From: Verrucomicrobiia bacterium | GTDB lineage: Bacteria > Verrucomicrobiota > Verrucomicrobiia > Verrucomicrobiales > Akkermansiaceae | Length of the DNA: 7,024 nucleotides | Assembly (NCBI GenBank): GCA_947460915.1 | Contig: CANHKJ010000159.1 | Coordinates: forward strand, 1 to 7,024 | Direction: 5' to 3' | Shown: one piece after another, positions 1 to 5,814 of the stretch | How the letters are laid out: each line of letters begins with the position of its first letter | Position numbering within the stretch: position 1 is the stretch's first letter | Notes under the pieces: model-generated | Database searches by the model: none | What the model was told of the DNA's origin: nothing | Seen by the model: only the letters and a program-made list of their open reading frames with translations | Translations under genes and position numbers: made by a program

Positions 1-2
1 GA

Positions 3-1310
3 AGCGGGAAGCCCCTCGGCGTTTTACTTGACTTCGTTGAGAGGCTTGGTCATAGGCTGTGCATGAGTATTCCTGCATGGATGCGGCTTTTTCACCAGCG
101 TTGGTATGCAGCGCGGGGAAAAGGAGTGCGCAGCTATCAGCGAGCATTTCGTTGTGGGTGGGATGATTTGTTAGATGCGGCTGCCATCACGAGCGCAGCA
201 GACAGAGCGCAGTCATTGCGTGAGGCTGAAGACTGGGAGAAGAAGGGGATGCTTTGCCTGCATCGTCATCGACATCGAAGGTATTTGATCGAGACGATTT
301 CTCTGCCGTTAGAGGCGGAAGAGCGTTGGTGTGAGATGATGAGCGTGAAACTTGGTGTGCATGTTGCGGATGAAGTGAGGCCTTTGGTTGAACTGTATGG
401 CGAGCGTGGGCACGAAGTTTTTCCTATGGAGTGGAGAGCTTTGTGTGATTCCATTCTAACAGCATTGAAAGAAGCTAAATCGGTTGCTGGATTAGAGTGG
501 GATAGGCCGAAGGAGGTGGAGGAATTACTCGCTGCTGCGCATTGGTTGACGAATCGTGATGCTGCGGTGGAAATTCCAGTGCGCCAAGCAAGTGTGGAAT
601 TGGGCTATGACTCAAAATGGTTAGAGGGTAATCGCGCACGAGTGGAGAAATTGTTAGCATTGATGGTGAGTGCGCCATCGGGCTTGGAGCAGTGGGGTGT
701 GATGCCACAAGATTTTTTGTTAGAAATGAGTGGTCCGCTGTGCTTGCATTTTGCTGATGGCAGAGAAGTCGATGTGAATCCTTTGCAGGCGGTGGTAGCC
801 ATTGCGTCAACAGATATTCGTAGAGCGGTGCGCATCAGTAGTACTGCATTGCAGGTATTGACTGTTGAAAATCGCAAAACGACTTTTCGACAGTTGGCGA
901 GTGCGAATTGGGATCGTTCGACTTTGCTCATTGCGAGCTCGTATCCGACGCGAGCTTTGTGTGATTTGATCACAAAATTATCGCCAGCGATACCCTGGTA
1001 TCATTTCGGCGACACAGATCCCGCAGGTTGGCATATTTTGTCTACGATGCGCAAGAAATCAGGATCGGCAGTGAAACCATTTTTGATGAAATGGCGAGCT
1101 CGGGATATGAGTAAGCCGCTGAGTGCACGAGATCAGATCTTGTTAGAAAAAATGATCAATGATCCCACCATGGATGATGTGCATGAGGATTTGCGCTTGA
1201 TGCAAAATTTTGGAGGAAAAGGTGACTATGAGCAGGAAAGTTTAGGTCCTCCTGATTTGAGTGAGTGGCCGTTTTTCTCAGGCATAAAAAATCCGCTCCC
1301 TCCGAGTTGA
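3..1310 (+). CDS. jetD: JetD-like (DUF2220) Toprim nuclease subunit of a Wadjet-type system, 5' end uncertain
   Basis: Probable JetD, the subunit of Wadjet SMC complexes (JetABCD) that cleaves plasmid DNA after loop extrusion. Numbering from the ATG at 63 (415 residues), a helical N-terminal half is followed by a C-terminal Toprim-like domain with the family signatures: VENRKTTF with Glu269, then YHFGDTDPAGWHIL with Asp317 and Asp319 as the metal-binding DxD, and a late GDYEQES resembling the conserved C-terminal QE motif. The key acidic residues are intact, so it may be active. The start is unsettled. The ATG at 63 has no good Shine-Dalgarno, and the same frame is open back to base 3, encoding a helix-like PLGVLLDFVERLGHR that resembles JetD N-termini. 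I therefore list the open frame from base 3. If 63 is the true start, a different frame ending in TGA at 64-66 would overlap it as ATGA, as in coupled operons. Partner genes jetA/B/C would normally lie upstream and cannot be seen. Family assignment is fairly firm; Wadjet membership is inference. Confidence 0.82.
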   Translation, partial: SGKPLGVLLDFVERLGHRLCMSIPAWMRLFHQRWYAARGKGVRSYQRAFRCGWDDLLDAAAITSAADRAQSLREAEDWEKKGMLCLHRHRHRRYLIETISLPLEAEERWCEMMSVKLGVHVADEVRPLVELYGERGHEVFPMEWRALCDSILTALKEAKSVAGLEWDRPKEVEELLAAAHWLTNRDAAVEIPVRQASVELGYDSKWLEGNRARVEKLLALMVSAPSGLEQWGVMPQDFLLEMSGPLCLHFADGREVDVNPLQAVVAIASTDIRRAVRISSTALQVLTVENRKTTFRQLASANWDRSTLLIASSYPTRALCDLITKLSPAIPWYHFGDTDPAGWHILSTMRKKSGSAVKPFLMKWRARDMSKPLSARDQILLEKMINDPTMDDVHEDLRLMQNFGGKGDYEQESLGPPDLSEWPFFSGIKNPLPPS

Positions 1311-1319
1311 AGGAAGCGG
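1286..1319 (-). terminator. Rho-independent terminator of the small secreted-protein gene, inside the jetD-like 3' end
   Basis: Read on the - strand, CCGCTTCCTTC pairs with GGAGGGAGCGG counterparts (about 11 pairs, two of them G-U) around a 5-base loop, and the stem is followed by A and then six Ts. This is a standard intrinsic terminator about 28 bases after the TAA of the 101-residue gene. On the + strand the two G-U pairs become C-A mismatches and no T-run follows, so it should act in one direction only. The hairpin covers the last codons and stop of the jetD-like gene. Confidence 0.8.
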
Positions 1320-1346
1320 GAGGTATCACGTCACATGCTGCGCTGA

Positions 1347-1652
1347 TTAGCGGCAACTACCACCTTGCGATGGATATCCATAGTAGGGATAACCGTGGCC
1401 ACGGGTAGGAGTATAGCGTGGGCGTGGTGCGGGAATATGACGTGGAGCAGATACGATGCGATAGCCCCACATTTCACGGCCACAACGATCGTAACCGATG
1501 AAGTACTTTTGTTTGTAGATGGGGGTACCGCATGAGCGGTAGCCGCTGACGTAAATGTAGCTCGATTTTCCATGCGAGTGAGCTTCGGCTTGCGGTGCGG
1601 TACCAAGGAGTGTGACGGCTGCGACAGCGATGGCAAGGATTGCGTTTTTCAT
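1347..1652 (-). CDS. Small secreted Tyr/Cys-rich protein of unknown function
   Basis: This 101-residue protein is not a family I can name with certainty; similar small secreted proteins with GY-x-x-C-G motifs are, to my recollection, common in Verrucomicrobiota. It has a clear Sec signal peptide: MKN, a hydrophobic core at about residues 4-17, and likely cleavage after AEA at 24. The mature part (about 77 residues) opens with HSHGKSS and then holds two copies of a motif 16 residues apart: GYRSCGTPIYKQKYF (37-51) and GYDRCGREMWGYRIV (53-67). The tail is rich in Pro, Arg, Tyr and Gly, with a third Cys at 100. Cys41 and Cys57, one per repeat, could form a disulfide or bind metal. The ATG at 1652 has only a weak purine stretch upstream. 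The gene ends in its own terminator and is 77 bases downstream of the large glycosyltransferase gene on the same strand, so co-transcription is possible. Export seems sure; the role is unknown. Confidence 0.85.
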   Translation of the reverse strand: MKNAILAIAVAAVTLLGTAPQAEAHSHGKSSYIYVSGYRSCGTPIYKQKYFIGYDRCGREMWGYRIVSAPRHIPAPRPRYTPTRGHGYPYYGYPSQGGSCR

Positions 1653-1661
1653 ATGTTTTCT

Positions 1662-1700
1662 GTAACTTGTGTTACGCTAGCTTCGACGAAGAGCCGTAAC
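1662..1700. promoter_or_regulatory. Cluster of GTAAC/GTTAC inverted repeats upstream of the small secreted-protein gene
   Basis: GTAAC (1662-1666) and GTTAC (1671-1675) form an inverted repeat around TTGT, and a further GTAAC lies at 1696-1700. The last two copies also enclose the hairpin CTTCGACGAAG (1681-1691). The cluster begins 10 bases before the ATG (on the - strand) of the 101-residue gene, where an operator or 5' UTR structure would sit. No run of Ts follows the hairpin in the - direction, so it is not a normal terminator of the glycosyltransferase gene. The function is a guess. Confidence 0.35.
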
Positions 1701-1729
1701 ATTTATTCAGAAATATTTCAGAGATTTTT

Positions 1730-3859
1730 TTATTCCCCAGAGTCCTGTGCAGCGATCCATGCACGAAGCTCCGAAACATCGTTTAGACCTGTTGCGCGAA
1801 ACCAATGACGTGTGTGTGGGTTACTGCTTTGTTCGGTGGCAATTGTGAGGCTGATATTATTTTTCGTTAGATCGAATAGATCAGTCGATGAACCAGCTGA
1901 CCAATCCTGATGCAGTAGGGCTTGGAGGTAATGTTGTCGATCGCGAATCAATGAGGAGCTATGCGAAAACTCGATGACTGGTTCTAGCTCGGTGGTAAGT
2001 TTTTTCTGCTCCATACGAACAGGGCAGGCTAACAATTTTTGTGAAGTCTTGCTGCCATGCATTCGTTCGCATTTGCGCAAGTATGCTGCGGTGTAGGATA
2101 TGGCATGGGTGAGGTGATGCAGCCATGATGGAGTGTGAGCGTGGAGCCGGTCTTGTGTCATCGAGGATTGGCCCATTTGGTAAGAGGCTGTGGCCATCAC
2201 TCCGTAATATACGATCGAATCACTTACGGCGCGTATGGGGCCTCCGGTGTAAACGCAGCCTTGCCATGAGGCTCCTTGTCCGCGTTGAAAGCGGTGAGGG
2301 TGCTTGGCGATGAGCAATGCTTCGGCTTTGCCGTAACCGCGTTGCTGGCGGATGTAAGCAATGATGTTCTGGCGTCGGTAGTGCCAAACAAAGGCTGTGG
2401 GTGCAAAGCCAATGCTGAGACCGGCGTCTAGAAGTCTCCAGCAAAAATCGACATCATCACCTGCTGTGCGAAACTGGTGATCAAATCCGCCGATGGAGTT
2501 AAAAGCACTTTTAGTGACAGCGAGGTTGCAGCCCGGAATATGCTCGGCACGTTGGTCATCGAGCATCACATGAGCGGCGGCTCCACCAGCATGGGTGACA
2601 ATGATTTCTTGCAAGACATTCGTGGCCGGTGGAATGTTAGGTCCACCCACAGCGTCGTATGATCCTTGCTGAAATTTTTCGCAGAGATGAATGACCCAGT
2701 CTTCATCGACAACACAGTCGTCATCTGTGTAGGCGAGAATTTCACCCGCTGCCACGGCGGCTCCCGCATTGCGTGCAGCGCTGAGTCCGCACGGAGTTAG
2801 ATTCAGCAAGCGCACTTGTGGAAACATCGTATGCACGAGTTGTGCGGTGTCATCGGTGGAGCCATCGTTGACAATGATTAGCTCGACCTTGCCGCGCAAT
2901 CGCAAGAGAGACTCGATGCATGCCGCGATGCGAGTGGAGCCATTCCGCGTGCAAACGATGACTGACACTAGGGGAAATGCAGGGAATGTTTTTTCTAACA
3001 AAAAATGAGAACTCAGCACTGACAGGGCGGGCTTCACGTTGCGTTCGCGATCAGTTACGCCGAACTCCCAGTCGAGCATTTCTTTGCTATGATTCCACCA
3101 GCGATCTGTCCAAGAAAAAATTGTTACGCCAGCGCAATGGTGTGCCCGCATCGCGCGCAGCGCCCAGTCGAGAGTCTGCGCTTGGCCAGCCATTCCGTTT
3201 CGTTGGGAATCAATTCCAAACTCTGCGATCACAAGGGGGCGATCTCCGGCGATGTGATGGAGCCGCGCAAGGTAGGCATCGAAATTTTTCTCATCCTCCA
3301 GATAAACATTGAACGCGCAAAAATCAGCGTTTGCTGGTTGTAAGTATTCCGTGCTGGGGTAGGTAGCGTAGGCGAATAGCAAATGTGGTGCGAGGCTTTT
3401 TCCTAACGAAATCAAGCCTTCCAGTGCAGTGCGGGCAAAATCCACACCCATCCAGCGAACCATATCACTCGGCAGTTCATTGGCCACATAGACACCAGCC
3501 CACGCGGGGTGTTCACCAAGATCGCGCAGCGCTTCTGCGAGCTGGACGCGTGCTGCGGTGAGGTGACGGGGCTCATCGCGAAAATTCATACCATAGGCCC
3601 AGGCAATGCCGGCCCAGACTGCGAGTCCTGCTGCATGTGCGGCATCCAGCAGTGCGCGAGTGGGTAGGCGATAGAGGCGTATGCTGTTGCAGCCGGATGC
3701 GTGTATCTCTGTGAAATCTCGCATCATTTCACGAGGCCAGAGGTTTTTCTCGTTTTCCGCGAAAGGCCCATAGGTGATGGCTTGCATTACGACGCGTTGA
3801 TCTGCGAGACGGAAAAATTTTCCGTCCACTTGCCATCGTCGTTGTTGTGATGTCGTCAC
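1730..3859 (-). CDS. Fusion of a glycoside-hydrolase-like TIM barrel with a family-2 glycosyltransferase
   Basis: This large protein has about 709 residues from the preferred GTG at 3859, or 712 from the GTG at 3868 (numbering below uses 712). Residues about 13-290 look like a GH2/GH5-type TIM barrel: GCNSIRLYRLPT (59-70), AGVYVANELPSD with a putative acid/base Glu131, and PLVIAEFGID with a putative nucleophile Glu216. Residues about 297-540 are a GT-A family-2 glycosyltransferase: VSVIVCTRNG (301-310), VNDGSTDD (333-340), the metal-binding TDDDCV (381-386), HIPGCNLAV (443-451) and GDDVDFCWRLLDAG (470-483), with QQRGYGKAE beyond. The last 170 residues match nothing I recognise. No signal peptide or membrane segment is seen, so it is probably cytosolic or loosely membrane-bound. 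A likely role is assembly of a surface or secreted glycan, with the hydrolase-like part trimming, transferring or binding sugar. Substrates are unknown. The 3868 GTG is poor because the Shine-Dalgarno lies on top of it. Confidence 0.9.
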   Translation of the reverse strand: MTTSQQRRWQVDGKFFRLADQRVVMQAITYGPFAENEKNLWPREMMRDFTEIHASGCNSIRLYRLPTRALLDAAHAAGLAVWAGIAWAYGMNFRDEPRHLTAARVQLAEALRDLGEHPAWAGVYVANELPSDMVRWMGVDFARTALEGLISLGKSLAPHLLFAYATYPSTEYLQPANADFCAFNVYLEDEKNFDAYLARLHHIAGDRPLVIAEFGIDSQRNGMAGQAQTLDWALRAMRAHHCAGVTIFSWTDRWWNHSKEMLDWEFGVTDRERNVKPALSVLSSHFLLEKTFPAFPLVSVIVCTRNGSTRIAACIESLLRLRGKVELIIVNDGSTDDTAQLVHTMFPQVRLLNLTPCGLSAARNAGAAVAAGEILAYTDDDCVVDEDWVIHLCEKFQQGSYDAVGGPNIPPATNVLQEIIVTHAGGAAAHVMLDDQRAEHIPGCNLAVTKSAFNSIGGFDHQFRTAGDDVDFCWRLLDAGLSIGFAPTAFVWHYRRQNIIAYIRQQRGYGKAEALLIAKHPHRFQRGQGASWQGCVYTGGPIRAVSDSIVYYGVMATASYQMGQSSMTQDRLHAHTPSWLHHLTHAISYTAAYLRKCERMHGSKTSQKLLACPVRMEQKKLTTELEPVIEFSHSSSLIRDRQHYLQALLHQDWSAGSSTDLFDLTKNNISLTIATEQSSNPHTRHWFRATGLNDVSELRAWIAAQDSGE

Positions 3860-3864
3860 CAGAG

Positions 3865-3871
3865 CCACCTT
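3865..3871 (-). promoter_or_regulatory. Ribosome binding site that decides the start of the glycosyltransferase fusion
   Basis: On the - strand AAGGTGG lies 5 bases before the GTG at 3859, matching AAGGAGG at six of seven positions with ideal spacing. The alternative GTG at 3868 overlaps this site, so initiation there is unlikely. It is the clearest Shine-Dalgarno in the window. Confidence 0.6.
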
Positions 3872-3882
3872 AGGACAGATTG

Positions 3883-3919
3883 TTACGCCTGTCCATTCAT
3901 GGGTTCTTTCATGGCGTAA
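3883..3919. promoter_or_regulatory. Inverted repeat in the divergent spacer, possible operator
   Basis: TTACGCC (3883-3889) and GGCGTAA (3913-3919) are perfect 7-base arms around 23 bases, which themselves contain TTCATGG twice. It lies between the divergent glycosyltransferase fusion and sua5 genes, about 25 bases from the first and 70 from the second. This is a plausible position for a regulator site or a 5' UTR hairpin. I could not find convincing -35/-10 pairs in the spacer for either gene. Confidence 0.3.
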
Positions 3920-3989
3920 TGGGCTCTATGCGGAGAGTTGGCAGTGTTTTCGCTCGCGCATCGTTGAGTTTTCTGACTAGATTTTCGCC

Positions 3990-5033
3990 GTGCAGCAAAC
4001 TTCCGTCATATCCGCCTCCGATGAAAACTACAAAGAAGCCGTAGCAGCTGCAACTGAGCTGCTGCGCGCCGGAGAAGTCGTTGCACTGCCGACTGAGACC
4101 GTCTATGGTCTGGCGGGCAATGTTTTTGACCCGAATGCCGTCGCGAAAATTTTCGCGGCCAAGGAACGTCCATCGTTTGATCCGCTGATTGTGCATGTTT
4201 CCAGCCGCGCAGAACTGGAGCGAGTTGCCGTGATCCCGGAGGAAATTCAGGCGACTGTGGAAAAATTGCTCAATGCCTTTTGGCCTGGGCCGCTGACGTT
4301 AATCTTGCCGAAGCATCCCGATGTGCCAGATTTGGTCACCAGTGGGCTTGATACCGTCGCCGTGCGCCAAAGTGCGAGCAAAATCTTTCGCGCCATCGGC
4401 AAGGAGCTTGGTCAGCCGCTCGCTGCTCCCAGCGCGAATCGCTTTGGCCGCATTTCTCCCACTTCCGCCACGGCAGTGCATAAGGAACTAGATGGCAGGA
4501 TTCCCTTGATCATCGATGGCGGAGCCTGTGCTGAGGGCCTTGAAAGTACGATCATTCACATCGCAGCCGGCGAGAAAAGACCGACCATCACCATTTTGCG
4601 GCCCGGTCCGGTTACCAAGGAAATGCTGCAAAATTTCGGCAAAATCGAGCGTCCTAAGCGTCCTCGAGATGGCGTAGATGTCACTCACCCCGCAGTCGCA
4701 CCTGGCATGCTTCCCAGCCACTACGCGCCACGCACACCGCTCATTCTTTTGGAAAATGCCGCAGATTTCCGTCCCGATCGTAGCAAAAAATACGGCCTAC
4801 TCTCCTATACAGGCGAGCCAGGAAAAGGCTATACCCAGCTTTATCCTTGGGCCGTCGTCGAGGCACTCAGCCCTGGCAATGGCAAATTGCCCGAGGCCGC
4901 TCTGCGCTTGTTTCATCTCTTGCGCAAGCTCGATGAAGCTGGGCTGGATTTCATCGTCGCAGAGCCAGTCAGCGAGGTAGGTTTGGGCGTTGCGGTCATG
5001 GATCGACTGCGCCGCGCTGCCAGCCCTGCGTAA
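3990..5033 (+). CDS. sua5: L-threonylcarbamoyladenylate synthase, two-domain Sua5 type
   Basis: The enzyme makes threonylcarbamoyl-AMP from threonine, bicarbonate and ATP, the first step of the N6-threonylcarbamoyladenosine (t6A) modification at position 37 of ANN-decoding tRNAs; the TsaD complex then transfers the group. The protein acts in the cytosol. At 347 residues it is the long Sua5 form rather than the short TsaC form. The YrdC-like domain (about 15-210) shows PTETVYGL (34-41), AAKERPSFDPL (56-66, the K-x-R substrate motif), FWPGPLTLILP (97-107), APSAN (146-150), GLESTI (183-188) and ILRPGPV (202-208). The linker APGMLPSHYAPRTP (237-250) carries the Sua5 HYAP signature, and a C-terminal Rossmann-like Sua5 domain ends in GLGVAVMDRLRRAA. 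The start is GTG: an in-frame TAG at 3978-3980 excludes any longer version except a non-standard ATT. No Shine-Dalgarno is visible. It is probably essential or important. The skp pair follows after a 94-base gap, but skp has its own promoter-like block. Confidence 0.95.
   Translation: MQQTSVISASDENYKEAVAAATELLRAGEVVALPTETVYGLAGNVFDPNAVAKIFAAKERPSFDPLIVHVSSRAELERVAVIPEEIQATVEKLLNAFWPGPLTLILPKHPDVPDLVTSGLDTVAVRQSASKIFRAIGKELGQPLAAPSANRFGRISPTSATAVHKELDGRIPLIIDGGACAEGLESTIIHIAAGEKRPTITILRPGPVTKEMLQNFGKIERPKRPRDGVDVTHPAVAPGMLPSHYAPRTPLILLENAADFRPDRSKKYGLLSYTGEPGKGYTQLYPWAVVEALSPGNGKLPEAALRLFHLLRKLDEAGLDFIVAEPVSEVGLGVAVMDRLRRAASPA
4142..4157. repeat. 16-base perfect palindrome within sua5
   Basis: CGCGAAAATTTTCGCG is perfectly self-complementary. 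It encodes part of VAKIFAA just before the conserved substrate motif, so the protein constrains it in part. Chance or a DNA site cannot be separated here. Confidence 0.6.
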
Positions 5034-5057
5034 CGAAAAAGTTTTCATTGTGCCACA

Positions 5058-5099
5058 GAGAAAAGGTTTGACGGCACGGCCTCGCTACGTAAGTATAAG
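5058..5099 (+). promoter_or_regulatory. Putative promoter of the first skp-like gene
   Basis: GAGAAAAGG-T-TTGACG (-35 at 5068-5073) is followed, after a 20-base spacer, by TATAAG (5094-5099). The spacer is longer than the usual 17, so the -10 assignment is tentative. The support comes from conservation: the same GAGAAAAGG-N-TTGAC block and the same spacing to an ATAA box are found before the second skp copy. A TATAAT at 5124-5129 overlaps the ATG and is unlikely to be the -10. Confidence 0.45.
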
Positions 5100-5127
5100 A
5101 AAAATTTACAGAAACAACTTCACTATA

Positions 5128-5739
5128 ATGCAAATGATACGTCGATTGATCGCGGTAGCCGTAGCTGCCCTATGTGTAGGAAATGCCATGGCTCAAGACA
5201 CGAAGCTGAAAATTGCTACCGTGGACATGCAGCAGCTTTTCAAAGCCTATTATAAAACGGCGGAGATTCAGGAGCAGCTCAATTTGCAACAGGAGAAGAT
5301 CAAAAAACTCAATGAGGAAAAATCTGAGCCAATTCGTAAAATGACTGCCGAACTCGAGGAGCTCAAGCAGCAATATGAAGATTCATCCCTGAGCGAAACG
5401 AAAAAACAAGCAGCCTACCAAGCACATCAATTGAAGTTCAATCAGGGCGTACAAATGAATCGCGAGCGAGAAGAATTTTTGCAGAGAAGAATTCGCGCAC
5501 TGAATGAGCACTCTACTAAGCTCATGCAGGACATACTTGGCGATCTCCGAGACATCGTAACTGCATACAGTAAGGCGGAAGGCTATGACCATGTTATTGA
5601 TAAAACGGCTACCAGCACCTCCCAGATCAATGTTTTGCTCTACTCGAAAGATGCGAGCGATATCACTTCTGCCATCTTAAAAAACTTGAACAAAGACCAA
5701 CCAGAGGCTTCAAAAGGAGCTTCAGATGCTGATCAATGA
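5128..5739 (+). CDS. skp: Skp/OmpH family periplasmic chaperone, first copy
   Basis: Skp-like proteins are trimeric periplasmic chaperones with coiled-coil arms that hold unfolded outer-membrane proteins on their way to the BAM machine. The 203-residue product has a Sec signal peptide (MIRR, hydrophobic core 7-19, cleavage likely after AMA at 22), then the family's opening strand LKIATVDMQQLFKAYYKT (27-44). A long charged coiled-coil region (about 45-145, rich in Lys, Glu and Gln) follows, then the body-closing strands around YDHVIDKT and STSQINVLLYSK (153-174). The start is ATG 5128: the second copy has the same MQM-IRRLIAV beginning at its ATG. A longer frame from 4990 would place the signal peptide about 47 residues inside the protein and overlap the end of sua5. 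No Shine-Dalgarno is seen. About 56% of residues match the second copy, with 42 of the first 50 identical. The name skp is by family similarity; it may have a different client set. Confidence 0.9.
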   Translation: MQMIRRLIAVAVAALCVGNAMAQDTKLKIATVDMQQLFKAYYKTAEIQEQLNLQQEKIKKLNEEKSEPIRKMTAELEELKQQYEDSSLSETKKQAAYQAHQLKFNQGVQMNREREEFLQRRIRALNEHSTKLMQDILGDLRDIVTAYSKAEGYDHVIDKTATSTSQINVLLYSKDASDITSAILKNLNKDQPEASKGASDADQ

Positions 5740-5742
5740 TTT

Positions 5743-5784
5743 GAGAAAAGGATTGACCTCAGCACCCTCATAAACCAAAATAAC
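5743..5784 (+). promoter_or_regulatory. Putative promoter of the second skp-like gene, copy of the first
   Basis: GAGAAAAGG-A-TTGACC (-35 at 5753-5758) is followed 20 bases later by AATAAC (5779-5784), in the same register as TATAAG in the first copy. Fourteen of the 15 bases of the upstream block are identical to the block at 5058-5072. It lies between the two skp genes, starting 3 bases after the first stop codon. The second copy may be transcribed on its own as well as from upstream. Confidence 0.4.
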
Positions 5785-5814
5785 TACTCTTACGGGAACA
5801 TTCCCTATACCATT

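Noticed and set aside
605..973. Open frames on the - strand inside the jetD-like gene (475-810, 605-973)
   Set aside because: They mirror the well-supported + strand frame and show no domain or composition of a real protein.
1572..1808. 78-residue open frame on the + strand across the small-gene promoter
   Set aside because: It runs antisense to two real genes, contains no motif and lacks a ribosome site.
2977..3312. Open frames on the + strand inside the glycosyltransferase fusion (2977-3312 and 3089-3343)
   Set aside because: They lie antisense to the conserved barrel domain, have no recognisable motif and no start signal.
3600..4800. Change of base skew near the divergent spacer, perhaps a replication origin
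   Set aside because: Line-by-line G/C counts shift gradually, not sharply at the spacer, and no DnaA boxes or AT-rich unwinding region were seen.
4990..5127. Longer N-terminus for the first skp gene from an ATG at 4990
   Set aside because: It would bury the signal peptide about 47 residues in, overlap the end of sua5, and has no counterpart in the second copy, whose start matches ATG 5128.
5140..5150. Twin-arginine export signal in the Skp leaders (MIRRLIAV)
   Set aside because: It lacks the S-R-R-x-F-L-K pattern and Skp is a Sec substrate, so the two Arg are a normal positive n-region.
5164..5178. Possible lipobox at Cys16 of the first Skp copy
   Set aside because: The residue before Cys is Leu, not Gly, Ala or Ser, and the second copy has Phe there; AMA-Q is a better ordinary cleavage site.
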